From assembly GCF_024343735.1 (NCBI RefSeq), contig NZ_RJUE01000062.1, positions 1-64,000 on the forward strand: DNA of 64,000 nucleotides. Direction: 5' to 3'. Below the pieces are notes generated by a model. That model was not told where the DNA came from. It was given only the letters and a program-made list of their open reading frames with translations, and ran no database searches. Below are positions 18,729-26,962 of the stretch, piece by piece. A program made the translations under genes and the position numbers. Position 1 is the first letter of the stretch. Each line of letters starts with the position of its first letter. The DNA is from Lacihabitans sp. CCS-44 (lineage in GTDB: Bacteria; Bacteroidota; Bacteroidia; Cytophagales; Spirosomataceae).

Positions 18729-19721
18729 TTACACGTCCGCCGGCTTCACAGTTCCATCTTCCGATAGGCCCAGTTTTTTGCCTTTTCCCATTTCTGCAAA
18801 TGGATTGGCCGAACCCCAAGCATCGTTTGGATTGTCCTTCAAATAATGAACATCCAAATGATCAGGTGCAAATACTAGCCTTGCACAGGCATAATATTCA
18901 AACAATACACCACTACCCGGATCAATAATATAGATGAAGAATCCTTCGTCGGCTTTATGGCGAGTTGGGGCTCCCATTACGCTCTTGTAACCTTTTTCAA
19001 TGAAATAATCGAGGGCTATCAATACTTCTTCTCTGCTGTCTACATTCCAACAGATGTGATTCAACACACCTTCGTTTTCACCGATATTTGGGTCTGTAAA
19101 TACAGCAATATCATGCGAAAGATTACCAATCGTATGCAAGCCTCCGATGGGTGGCATGTCATCTGAAATTCTGATCTCATCAGGGTTTTTAAGTCCCATG
19201 TTTTTCCAAAATTCCTTTTCGTTGGCGTATTTTCCTTTCGCAACCATGTAGGTCACGTGGTCGAAACGGCGTGGATTAGCTCCCAACTTACGGTTACTTG
19301 CGTAGCGGTCGGCATAAATACTACCTCTTTCGCCAGTTTCACGCAACCAAACTACCTCCCAAAATACTTCGTGGATATGACCGTCTGGTGATTGGAAACG
19401 ATAGGCTTTTCCATGACCCAAATCTCCTTCTACCCAACCACGACCGGCTCCAATATTTTCTAAATAGGCCACGCATTCTTCCAAAGCCTCAGGGCTATCA
19501 GCACGCCACCCAATGTGGCCAAGACCCGATTGCTCACTTTGGGTAAGTTTTAAAGTATGGTGAAAATAATCGCCCCATGCTCTGAGGTAAACAGAATTTC
19601 CTTCACGCCCAGTTTCGTCCATTCCTACTACATCCCGAAAAAATTCTACAGACTTACTGAGGTCTTTGGTTAAAACCTCTATGTGAGCCATTTGGGAAAG
19701 GAAATGAGGATTCTTTGCCAT
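18729..19721 (-). CDS. Extradiol ring-cleavage dioxygenase (type I, VOC; catechol 2,3-dioxygenase-like)
   Basis: A 330-residue two-domain VOC enzyme. The N-terminal module (MAHIEVLTKDLSKSVEFF) is followed by a catalytic module with the Fe(II) ligands placed as in catechol 2,3-dioxygenases: H155 in RFDHVTYMV, H222 in VLNHICWNV and E275 in GVLFEYYA. It should open a catecholic ring next to the two hydroxyls using O2. About 40 residues extend beyond the usual C-terminus. Placement among an FAD monooxygenase, a C-C-hydrolase-like protein and an FAH-family protein gives a complete meta-cleavage-like set. The catechol substrate may be as large as a flavonoid ring; no specificity can be read from sequence. 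Confidence 0.88.
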   Translation of the reverse strand: MAKNPHFLSQMAHIEVLTKDLSKSVEFFRDVVGMDETGREGNSVYLRAWGDYFHHTLKLTQSEQSGLGHIGWRADSPEALEECVAYLENIGAGRGWVEGDLGHGKAYRFQSPDGHIHEVFWEVVWLRETGERGSIYADRYASNRKLGANPRRFDHVTYMVAKGKYANEKEFWKNMGLKNPDEIRISDDMPPIGGLHTIGNLSHDIAVFTDPNIGENEGVLNHICWNVDSREEVLIALDYFIEKGYKSVMGAPTRHKADEGFFIYIIDPGSGVLFEYYACARLVFAPDHLDVHYLKDNPNDAWGSANPFAEMGKGKKLGLSEDGTVKPADV

Positions 19722-19887
19722 AATATATCTTTTTTTGTAAAATGCTTTTATTTAATGGTACAAAACTAATAATAAAATTACAAGATAATTAATCGATTTT
19801 ATTCAAATAGTATTCATTATCAATCCAAAAATATATATTTAAGGATAATATTTATACAAATATATTCTTACGGAAACTTTATTGAGC

Positions 19888-20649
19888 CTATGCAAAAGCA
19901 CCACCATCAACAGCCATACAATGCCCAGTAATAAAACTTGATTGGTCGGAACAAAGCCAAAGTGCAACGTCAGCAACTTCGGAAGGTTGCCCCATACGTT
20001 TCATACGTTGGTGATTCTTGGCTTGTTCTAAAGCGGCTGGGTTTTCTGCCAAGTTTCTCCGTCCGTGCATAATCATTGGCGTTTCTATGGCAGTTGGACA
20101 AATGGCATTTATCCTGATATTTTTGGTGGCATATTCTATGGCAGCTGACTTCACCAAGCCATTCACACCGTGCTTTGAAGCTGCATAGGATGAATTATCT
20201 GGCTGACCAACCAATCCCGCAGCCGACGAAACACAAACGATATTGCCTCCACCTTGCTTCATCATTTGCTCCAATTGTAATTTTACGCAATAATAAGTGC
20301 CGACAAGGTTTATTTGGATCTGATTGAGCCAATCTTCCTCAGGATACTCATGAACTGGAAGAGAAAGTTTTCCTGCAATACCTGCACTGTTTACTGCACA
20401 ATTAATTCTACCAAAGGTTTTTACTGTTGTTTCTATTAGATTGACTACCTCTTCTCTTTTACCAATGTTGCAGTTTAAAATAATAAATGATGATTGATGA
20501 ATATTTAATGCTTGGGCAGTTTCTGTCATATCTCCAATATCTGCCAATACTACTTTTGCTCCCTCCTTGGCAAAAGCAATGGCTGTTGCTTGTCCAATTC
20601 CTGATGCTGCACCCGTTACGATGCAGACTTTATTTTCAAATCTTTTCAT
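19888..20649 (-). CDS. Short-chain dehydrogenase/reductase (classical SDR)
   Basis: A 253-residue NAD(P)-dependent oxidoreductase with the cofactor motif TGAASGIG (12-19), NSAG (87-90), and the catalytic set Ser141/142, Tyr155 and Lys159 (YAASK). An Asp at the end of strand 2 (VVLADIG) favours NAD over NADP. It would interconvert an alcohol and a ketone. The gene is 28 bp behind the O-methyltransferase and 166 bp before the extradiol dioxygenase, in a tightly packed operon with GH3, cupin, SDR and methyltransferase genes. It is about 30 percent similar by eye to the second SDR in the operon, so the two probably handle different steps. Confidence 0.88.
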   Translation of the reverse strand: MKRFENKVCIVTGAASGIGQATAIAFAKEGAKVVLADIGDMTETAQALNIHQSSFIILNCNIGKREEVVNLIETTVKTFGRINCAVNSAGIAGKLSLPVHEYPEEDWLNQIQINLVGTYYCVKLQLEQMMKQGGGNIVCVSSAAGLVGQPDNSSYAASKHGVNGLVKSAAIEYATKNIRINAICPTAIETPMIMHGRRNLAENPAALEQAKNHQRMKRMGQPSEVADVALWLCSDQSSFITGHCMAVDGGAFA

Positions 20650-20677
20650 TTAAAAATTAATCATTTACAATTAATAG

Positions 20678-21304
20678 CTATTTTAATTGGCTTAACTCAA
20701 TTCCACTTCCAATTGGCAAAAGCACAGAATCGAAGGCGTTTGTTTGTTTTAATGCGATTAAATATTTATCCGTTTCATTTTTGTGATGAGGTGGATGAAT
20801 AATATTATCTGCAGCAACCCAAGCACCAATATTAAGTTTAGGAAAAAACAGTTCAAAACAAGGCGTATATAATTCTTTCCAAATATCAAGAAGCACAAAA
20901 TCGAAAGTTTCGGTTGCATTTTTTATTGATTCAAGGGCATTCCCCACTCTAAATTCTACATAATCTGAAAGCTCCGCTTCCCCAATTTTATCTTTTGCAT
21001 AATTAACTTTTTCTTGGCTTATTTCAAGCGTAATAACTTTCCCACCAGTTGCTTTTGCTGCTTCTGCCAGCCAAATTGTAGAGTAGCCATAAGCAGTTCC
21101 TATTTCGAGAATAGTCTTACTTTTAGCAGATTTTATCATATTATTCAAAAAGACTCCAATTTCAAATCCAATCGGAAGCAAAAAATCATCTTTTCGCCCA
21201 ATTTTTTCTTCTTCTGGTAATTGATTGAATAACTGAACCTCGTCTTCCATCCTCTGGTGATAGTGATTCAGTACGGTCTTCATTTCAGATTCAAGCTTAA
21301 GCAT
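20678..21304 (-). CDS. Class I SAM-dependent O-methyltransferase (catechol/caffeoyl-CoA type)
   Basis: A 208-residue methyltransferase of the O-methyltransferase 3 family. The SAM-binding motif I is ILEIGTAYGYST (65-76); the acidic adenosine contact follows in VITLEIS; the metal-binding residues expected for catechol-type enzymes are present as FVLLDIWKELY and AADNII. These enzymes methylate one hydroxyl of a vicinal diol and need Mg2+. In this operon it may act on a catecholic intermediate; the direction (protection or trapping of a phenol) is inference. Flanking gaps are 28 bp on each side. No signal peptide. Confidence 0.85.
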   Translation of the reverse strand: MLKLESEMKTVLNHYHQRMEDEVQLFNQLPEEEKIGRKDDFLLPIGFEIGVFLNNMIKSAKSKTILEIGTAYGYSTIWLAEAAKATGGKVITLEISQEKVNYAKDKIGEAELSDYVEFRVGNALESIKNATETFDFVLLDIWKELYTPCFELFFPKLNIGAWVAADNIIHPPHHKNETDKYLIALKQTNAFDSVLLPIGSGIELSQLK

Positions 21305-21332
21305 TCAAAAAGTATTTAGATGTAAAATAAAA

Positions 21333-22154
21333 TCAATTCCCATCACTAATGGTAGTTCCTCCATCCACAATGATATTTTGACCCGTGATAAATCCTCCGG
21401 CTTTCGAGGCTAACATCACTGCCACGCCTGCAATCTCCTCTACTTCTCCTACTCTTCGCAGCGGAGTTTGAGACAATCGCTTTGCCATAAATGTCTCATT
21501 TTTCATTAAAGATTCAGAAAAAGGAGTGTTAATCATTCCTGGCGAAATAGTGTTTACTCTGATATTATCTGGACCAAATTCTACAGCGAGGTTTCGAGCC
21601 ATTTCTATTAAACCAGCTTTTGAAATGCCATAAAGTCCCAGATTTTTGTTTCCACGCACTCCGGCAATACTTGCCAAGTAGATAATTACACCATCTTTTT
21701 GGGCTTGCATTTTCGGAATTACGAGTTGCGAAATATGGATCGCAGCTTGAATATTTAAGCTCATGGTATTTTCGAAAGAATCTGAACTGATTTCCAAAAA
21801 ACCTCCCACAGGAGCCATTCCAACACAATTTACCAGAATATCTATTTTTGAGTATTTAGAAAAACAAGCTTCTATCAATTGATCAATTTCGGCCTTTTGA
21901 GACATGTCGCAAGGAATTGCTTCAACCTCTACTCCCATATTTTGAAATTCTATTTGGGTGTTTTCAAGTTCTTGAATATCAAAACTAGAAATTATGACCT
22001 CTGCACCATGTTGTGCCAAAGCCATGGCAATAGCTTTTCCCATTCCCGAGCTTGAGCCTGTTACTAATGCCGTTTTATCTGTTAAATCAAATAGCCCCCC
22101 TGCCCCCGAAGGGGGAGCTTCTGATTTTGCGATGATTTTATTTATTTTTCCCAT
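21333..22154 (-). CDS. Short-chain dehydrogenase/reductase with repeat-encoded N-terminal extension
   Basis: A 273-residue classical SDR: TGSSSGMG cofactor motif (32-39), catalytic Ser in YLASIAG, YGISK catalytic pair, and C-terminal FITGQNIIVDGG. The SDR fold should begin at about residue 22 (FDLTDKTALVTG). The preceding residues include APPSGAGG (13-20), translated from the inner unit of an inverted palindromic repeat pair; the start codon itself lies between the two repeat units. The extension therefore looks like a by-product of repeat insertion rather than a functional domain. Role: alcohol/ketone conversion in the catabolic operon, probably NAD-linked. Confidence 0.87.
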   Translation of the reverse strand: MGKINKIIAKSEAPPSGAGGLFDLTDKTALVTGSSSGMGKAIAMALAQHGAEVIISSFDIQELENTQIEFQNMGVEVEAIPCDMSQKAEIDQLIEACFSKYSKIDILVNCVGMAPVGGFLEISSDSFENTMSLNIQAAIHISQLVIPKMQAQKDGVIIYLASIAGVRGNKNLGLYGISKAGLIEMARNLAVEFGPDNIRVNTISPGMINTPFSESLMKNETFMAKRLSQTPLRRVGEVEEIAGVAVMLASKAGGFITGQNIIVDGGTTISDGN

Positions 22155-22190
22155 TTTGTACTGTTCCCCCTTTGGGGGTTAGGGGGCTAC
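22092..22190. repeat. Inverted pair of GC-rich palindromic repeats spanning cupin stop and SDR start
   Basis: Unit 22092-22121 (AGCCCCCCTGCCCCC, GAAGGGGGAGCT) faces unit 22163-22190 (GTTCCCCCTTTGGGGG, TTAGGGGGCT) over about 40 bases. Read along the genes (minus strand), the first unit gives the cupin its last residues and its TAA stop, the spacer supplies the ATG of the SDR, and the second unit is translated as APPSGAGG. Thus one unit stops translation and the other stays open. Confidence 0.85.
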
Positions 22191-22664
22191 ATCTTCTAAA
22201 GCTTTTCCATTTACTTCAAAAGGTCTTGCTTCAGTAAGTACAAATACGATCCGACAGATTTCTGTTTCACTTGGATTTCGCCATTTGTGTATGGTGCCAC
22301 GTTGTACAATTATTCCACCTTCCCCCACGGTTTTCAGAACTTTATCTTCCAGTTCCAACTCAATATTTCCGCTCATAACGATGCCGTAATCTATACTCGA
22401 AGTTCGGTGCATGGGTGAGCTTGCCCCAGGCAACATATCTACTACTCTAATCACTGAGCCACCTTTGAGTGTTGTTCCAACATCTCTAAGACGACCGTCA
22501 GCATCGTCATTACAATCGGCTGGAACCGTAGCTGTTGTCCAAATGGTAGCCATGGCAGCATCTCCAGATGGAATCACCAGGGTTTCAAACTCTTCATCAG
22601 CAGAAAATATGGCTTTCCCCTCATCCGTATGGCCAGTTACGACTCTCCTTATAGAATTTACCAT
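22179..22664 (-). CDS. Small single-domain cupin protein
   Basis: A 161-residue beta-barrel cupin. The conserved barrel (about 70-145) contains PGASSPMHRTSSIDYGIVMSG and GGIIVQRGTIHKWRN. Compared with the G-x5-H-x-H-x3,4-E motif, only H86 of the first pair is present, Asp92 replaces Glu, and H126 supplies the second-motif His, so the metal site would be unusual or weak. The family is found near aromatic catabolic genes but has no firm function known to me; a ring-modifying dioxygenase, isomerase or sensor are possible. It lies 3 bp after the GH3 gene's neighbour end and its last codons and stop come from a palindromic repeat. Confidence 0.8.
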   Translation of the reverse strand: MVNSIRRVVTGHTDEGKAIFSADEEFETLVIPSGDAAMATIWTTATVPADCNDDADGRLRDVGTTLKGGSVIRVVDMLPGASSPMHRTSSIDYGIVMSGNIELELEDKVLKTVGEGGIIVQRGTIHKWRNPSETEICRIVFVLTEARPFEVNGKALEDVAP

Positions 22665-22667
22665 GGT

Positions 22668-24962
22668 TTACTTTTTAAACTTTAACACTCTTGCGTCTTT
22701 GATAACCCCTTTCCAGTTCATTCCGAAGCCAAAATCATACGAATTGCCTTCACTATCCTTATGGCATTTCAGGTCAAAAGGCACATCTTCAGCTTGTTTT
22801 TCAACTGTAACCATATCGGCTGGCATTTGCATAGGAAGCAAGGCCGATGGCTCCGATTTTCCTACCAAAGTCTCTATAATGGCTTGGTCTTGTACACCAA
22901 AACTCAATAATATGGCCGAGGCATGAGGTTCAATTTCAGAAAATACCATCGGATTAGACGTATTTATAGACACAACCACAGGTTTTCCTTTCATTTTGGC
23001 TTTGGTAGCCTCCACCAGTTTGGCGTCTGTGATATTTGGTGTTTTTGCTGTTTTATCTTTATAACTTCTATTGGTAAAGCTCTCTAAAGCATCGCCACCC
23101 GCAATACTCGTTGCCCGGGCTTCTGTAGCGGTGTAATCACTGTATTGCAGACTTATCGGAATATACCCGTTTCCTCCATTTTTAATATCTTCTTTGTCAT
23201 AGCCAATACTCGCACTTGGGTTCTCTATAAAAACCAAAGCAAAATCAGCCTCATCTGCATTTTCTGTAACATTATAATACTTCTTTACGATATCCATATT
23301 TACAGGATAATCCTCAGATGCTGGGGTTTCCATACCCAAGAAATTGCGACTGGCTGGAACAAATCGTTTTGGTACATAAACTGTCTTTTTGACTGCAACC
23401 GGTAATACTTTTGATTGGTTTTTGAGCATTACTATAGCTTTCAACTGTGCCTCATAACCTATCTTCATGAATTCGGGTTTACCTACAGTATTCTTGGTTT
23501 CTTGACTATCCAGATAAGGATTCTCAAAAACACCTACTCTGAAAATATTCTTTAATAATCTTACAGCGGACTCTTCTAAACGGGACCTCATTTTGGATTC
23601 ACCATGCTCTGCAACTCCCATATTATAAGCCTCTATTACTGGTTTTATGTCATTGTTGCCACCATACTGGTCCACGCCAGCCATTAGGGCTTTGTAATGC
23701 AACTCGTTTAGTGTGAGTTTTTCCAAACCCCAAGGCTTACCGTCTATAAATGAGTCCATTTGGCGGTGTAATGACACCACTCCCCAGTCAGTACAAACCA
23801 CACCGTCGTATTTATATTTGGTACGGAGCAAATCCGTCAATAGATATTTGTTATAATTGTTGGCTACATTTTCATGATTCTTAGGGTCTTGATTCCAAGA
23901 AATGGTATAATATGGCATAATGGCCGAAGCCATTTTGGTCTGACCTTTTAGCTTAAACGCTCCTTGCGTAAACGGAATCAAATGAGCATTAAAATTATTA
24001 CCAGGATATACACCAAATTTACCAATAGCGTAATGGGCATCACGGCCTGCTTCGCCAGTGCCACCTCCAGGCCAATGTTTCACCATTGCATTTACACTTT
24101 TGTTTCCCCAGATATTTGACTGAAAACCATCACAATAGGCCTGAGCCATAGCTGCAGAAAGACTTGGGCTTTCTCCAAAAGTACCGTTGAATCTTGCCCA
24201 GCGAGGCTCAGTGGCAATGTCGACCTGTGGTGACAGAGCCGTGGTGATGCCTAAAGCCCGATATTCCTTTGCGGCTACTTCGCCGAATTTCTGTATCAGG
24301 GCCGGGTCAAAACTCGCAGCCATACCCAGTGAGCTTGGCCACATGGAGATTTCACCACCTGAAGCGGCATCATATTCAGCTTTGGCTCTGGTGCCATGTC
24401 TCGGGTCGGTGCTGTTATTGGCAGGAATTCCAAACCCTACGCTTTCACAAAAAGCCTGTAGTTTATTGTTCCATTTTGCTGCGATCTCCGGTGTTTGAAC
24501 GGTCGTAATGAGTACATGACGCAAGTTGTCATCTGCCAAAAACTTCTTTTGCTGATCCGTCAAATCACTAGGATCGGTCTCTCCAGCTTTGAAGGGCTTT
24601 CCACCATAAGTTCCTGAAAAATACCCACCTGGCCTAGCGGGAATTGACTGATGCGAAGAGTACAGCATTAGACCAGCTATTTCTTTGATACTCAATTTAG
24701 AAGCCAAGTCTTTGGCTCTTAGGTCGGCCGGAATTCTCCAATCCTCAAATTTATCTAGGCTACCATTTTTGTTCAAATCCTTGAAGGCCAAACCATTTAC
24801 AGTGATTATTTTGACGCCCGAATTGGGTGAATAGCCCAATTTTTGACCGTTGGGATTTGAAACAATCTTGAAATCGCCTTTGTCAGTTTCTATCCATTTA
24901 TTTTGTGCCGAAACCGCTCCAATTAGGAGAATTTGGCAAACTAGGAATATGCTTTTTTTCAT
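22668..24962 (-). CDS. Secreted GH3 beta-glucosidase-like glycoside hydrolase
   Basis: A 764-residue family 3 glycosidase with a signal peptide (residues 1-19, ending VSAQ). The N-terminal TIM barrel carries RWARFNGTFGE, the substrate/acid region VKHWPGGGTGEAGRDAH and the nucleophile Asp392 in GVVCTDWG; a C-terminal alpha/beta sandwich follows (MLKNQSKVLPV). It should retain configuration while releasing beta-linked glucose or xylose from oligosaccharides or glycosides. It lies in a tight operon with cytosolic aromatic-modifying enzymes (10 bp from the CoA-transferase, 3 bp from the cupin), which favours a phenolic or terpenoid glycoside as substrate over a polysaccharide. The substrate itself is inference. 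Confidence 0.9.
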   Translation of the reverse strand: MKKSIFLVCQILLIGAVSAQNKWIETDKGDFKIVSNPNGQKLGYSPNSGVKIITVNGLAFKDLNKNGSLDKFEDWRIPADLRAKDLASKLSIKEIAGLMLYSSHQSIPARPGGYFSGTYGGKPFKAGETDPSDLTDQQKKFLADDNLRHVLITTVQTPEIAAKWNNKLQAFCESVGFGIPANNSTDPRHGTRAKAEYDAASGGEISMWPSSLGMAASFDPALIQKFGEVAAKEYRALGITTALSPQVDIATEPRWARFNGTFGESPSLSAAMAQAYCDGFQSNIWGNKSVNAMVKHWPGGGTGEAGRDAHYAIGKFGVYPGNNFNAHLIPFTQGAFKLKGQTKMASAIMPYYTISWNQDPKNHENVANNYNKYLLTDLLRTKYKYDGVVCTDWGVVSLHRQMDSFIDGKPWGLEKLTLNELHYKALMAGVDQYGGNNDIKPVIEAYNMGVAEHGESKMRSRLEESAVRLLKNIFRVGVFENPYLDSQETKNTVGKPEFMKIGYEAQLKAIVMLKNQSKVLPVAVKKTVYVPKRFVPASRNFLGMETPASEDYPVNMDIVKKYYNVTENADEADFALVFIENPSASIGYDKEDIKNGGNGYIPISLQYSDYTATEARATSIAGGDALESFTNRSYKDKTAKTPNITDAKLVEATKAKMKGKPVVVSINTSNPMVFSEIEPHASAILLSFGVQDQAIIETLVGKSEPSALLPMQMPADMVTVEKQAEDVPFDLKCHKDSEGNSYDFGFGMNWKGVIKDARVLKFKK

Positions 24963-24972
24963 AATATTTATG

Positions 24973-26850
24973 TTAAAGTTTCATTTCTTTTAATTCAGAA
25001 TCGATTCGGAGTTTGCCTTCGGTGGCGGCCTGCACTTGTTCTTTTGTGATTCCCGGGGCTAATTCCAATAGATTAAACCCTTTGCCATCTGGAAGAACCT
25101 CTATTACACACAGTTCAGTAACTATTTTTTTGACGCACCGTAGACCAGTAATGGGCAGAGTACATTTTTCAAGTAGTTTTGATTTTCCATCTTTCGAAAC
25201 GTGCTGCATAGCTACGATTATATTCTTGGCCGAAGCCACCAAATCCATGGCTCCGCCCATTCCTTTCACCATTTTACCTGGAATTTTCCAATTGGCAATA
25301 TCTCCATTTTCAGACACTTCCATGGCTCCAAGAATTGTCAAATCAACATGCTCACCACGAATCATGGCGAAACTTTCCGCAGAATCAAAAAGTGCCGAAC
25401 CTGCCTGCATGGTCACAGTTTGCTTTCCTGCATTTATCAAGTCGGCATCCACATTCTCTTCTTTGGGAAATGGCCCAATTCCGAGCAATCCGTTTTCAGA
25501 TTGTAGCATTACATTTATTTCTTTGGGGATGTAATTGGCTACTAATGTTGGAATTCCTATGCCAAGGTTTGCGTAGGAGTTGTTTTTAATTTCTTGTGAA
25601 ATACGTTTGGCAATGCCAAATTTGGTGAGGCCGATGCCTAACTCAAAAAATACTGCCCCCCCTGCCCCCGATGGGGGAGCTACTTTGATGGTGTTTTTTA
25701 TACCTGAGATATTTTCTTTGTGCTTTTCGATTTCTTGCAGAATCTTTTCTAAAACACTTTCATATTGAGTAAAAACCTCATGATTTGAAAATCTAATAAC
25801 TTTAAAACCTTGGCCTTCTAACCAATTCGTCCTTTCTAAATCTGATGACTGATTTTCAGGTAATTGATGAATTAAACCATCAATTTCGATAATTAAGCCA
25901 ACTTTTAAACATACAAAATCTGTTATGTATTGACCAATAATATGTTGTCTTCTAAACTTAAAACCATCAAGCTTTTTTCCGCATAAACCTTCCCACATTA
26001 TTTTTTCAGCATTAGTGGGATTATTTCTCATTTTTATCGAGTATTCCTTCAATAAGCCGTAAGTGAAAGGATCTGCTTTTTGCCAATAAGAGGAATTTCG
26101 TAAAAGCTTAGGGTTATCCTTGTCGGATTGTATGTCAGCTCCCCCATCGGGGGCGGGGGGGGCAGTTGTCCGCTGCTCAATCCTTTTTTGATAATTTTCT
26201 CCTTGAAAAATCATTTGAACATATATTCCAGGTACATGAATTTCGTTTGGATTTAATTCACCGGTCTCTACCAGTTCTTCGACTTCTGCAATACAGATTT
26301 TACCAGCGGCAGCCATCATTGGACTAAAGTTTCGAGCTGTGCCTTTGAATACTAAATTACCAGATTTGTCACCTTTCCAAGCTTTGATAATTGAAAAATC
26401 GGCTCTTAGCCAAGCTTCTTTCAAATATTTTTTACCGTCGAACTCTTCAACTTGTTTTCCTTGGGCCACTTCCGTACCTACTCCCGCTGGTGTAAAAAAT
26501 GCTGGAATTCCGGCCCCACCAGCTCTGATTCTCTCGGCCAATGTACCTTGCGGAATCAACTCAACCTCTAACTCACCTGATAGCAACTGCCTCTCAAACT
26601 CCTTATTCTCACCTACATAAGATGAAATCATCTTTTTTACCTGTCTGTTTTGAAGCATCAAGCCTATTCCGAAGTCATCCACACCGGCATTGTTTGAAAT
26701 ACAAGTTAGATTTTTCACTCCTTTTTCTACCAAAGATTGAATACAGTTTTCAGGAATTCCGCAAAGTCCGAAGCCTCCCAACATTAAAATGGAGCCATCA
26801 CCGATGTCAGCAATAGCCTCTTCGCTATTTTTTACAACTTTTGAAATCAT
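24973..26850 (-). CDS. Fused 3-oxoacid CoA-transferase (alpha-beta) interrupted by a DUF559 nuclease-domain cassette
   Basis: A 625-codon open frame. Residues 1-228 are a full SCOT/AtoD-like alpha subunit (LMLGGFGLCGIPE near the N-terminus, ending KRIEQRT). Residues about 405-625 are a full beta subunit (GLTKFGIAKRI start, catalytic Glu452 in SENGLLGIG, GGAMDL later). Between them lies a foreign segment, about 229-399, with APPAPDGGA and APPSGAGG at its ends and a DUF559 (Vsr-like PD-(D/E)xK) domain at about 270-375 (FKFRRQHIIGQY, TDFVCLKV, IEIDG). No in-frame Met precedes the beta half, so it depends on read-through from alpha. The enzyme would transfer CoA between succinyl-CoA (or similar) and a 3-oxoacid; SCOT of animals is a natural alpha-beta fusion, so activity is conceivable. 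Alternatively the fusion is inactive. Confidence 0.88.
   Translation of the reverse strand: MISKVVKNSEEAIADIGDGSILMLGGFGLCGIPENCIQSLVEKGVKNLTCISNNAGVDDFGIGLMLQNRQVKKMISSYVGENKEFERQLLSGELEVELIPQGTLAERIRAGGAGIPAFFTPAGVGTEVAQGKQVEEFDGKKYLKEAWLRADFSIIKAWKGDKSGNLVFKGTARNFSPMMAAAGKICIAEVEELVETGELNPNEIHVPGIYVQMIFQGENYQKRIEQRTTAPPAPDGGADIQSDKDNPKLLRNSSYWQKADPFTYGLLKEYSIKMRNNPTNAEKIMWEGLCGKKLDGFKFRRQHIIGQYITDFVCLKVGLIIEIDGLIHQLPENQSSDLERTNWLEGQGFKVIRFSNHEVFTQYESVLEKILQEIEKHKENISGIKNTIKVAPPSGAGGAVFFELGIGLTKFGIAKRISQEIKNNSYANLGIGIPTLVANYIPKEINVMLQSENGLLGIGPFPKEENVDADLINAGKQTVTMQAGSALFDSAESFAMIRGEHVDLTILGAMEVSENGDIANWKIPGKMVKGMGGAMDLVASAKNIIVAMQHVSKDGKSKLLEKCTLPITGLRCVKKIVTELCVIEVLPDGKGFNLLELAPGITKEQVQAATEGKLRIDSELKEMKL
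25653..25681. repeat. Terminal palindromic unit of the DUF559 cassette (beta-subunit side)
   Basis: CTG, seven C, TG, five C, GAT, five G, AGCT: a C5-GAT-G5 palindrome preceded by a C-run. It is the reverse complement of 26137-26165 with one substitution and is translated as APPSGAGGA in the host frame. Confidence 0.9.
26137..26165. repeat. Terminal palindromic unit of the DUF559 cassette (alpha-subunit side)
   Basis: AGCT, five C, ATC, five G, C, eight G, CAG. It mirrors 25653-25681 and is translated on the minus strand as TAPPAPDGGA in the host frame. Confidence 0.9.
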
Positions 26851-26962
26851 AACTAAATTTTCACTTTACATTAAAATAACAACAAATGTAAACATCAAAA
26901 CTAACGAAATAACAGTTTGGAGAAATCCATTTCTATTCATAATCAATCCATTATTCATTTTA

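Larger units (their letters stand above)
25652..26166 (-). mobile_element. Repeat-bounded DUF559 cassette inserted between CoA-transferase halves
   Basis: About 0.51 kb enclosed by 29-bp inverted repeats differing at one position (25653-25681 and 26137-26165). Inside is a DUF559 domain of the very-short-patch-repair endonuclease-like fold, with MRNNPTNAEKIMWEGL, a basic RRQH stretch, D311 and E322/D324 as likely catalytic acids. Both terminal units lack the TAA seen in sister copies, so the cassette is open through its whole length in the frame of the host gene. Position is precisely at the natural alpha/beta subunit border. I see no clear target duplication. Whether DUF559 drives mobility is inference. 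Confidence 0.75.

Noticed and set aside
22411-22926. 171-codon plus-strand frame across cupin and GH3 gene ends
   Set aside because: Runs antisense through two well-supported genes and has no family features.
25013-25534. 173-codon plus-strand frame opposite the CoA-transferase beta half
   Set aside because: Shadow of a conserved coding region.
24973-26850. CoA-transferase fusion as a sequencing or assembly artefact
   Set aside because: The insert has matching inverted ends, a complete recognisable domain and an uninterrupted frame on both sides, which a chance misassembly would hardly give; still worth confirming.
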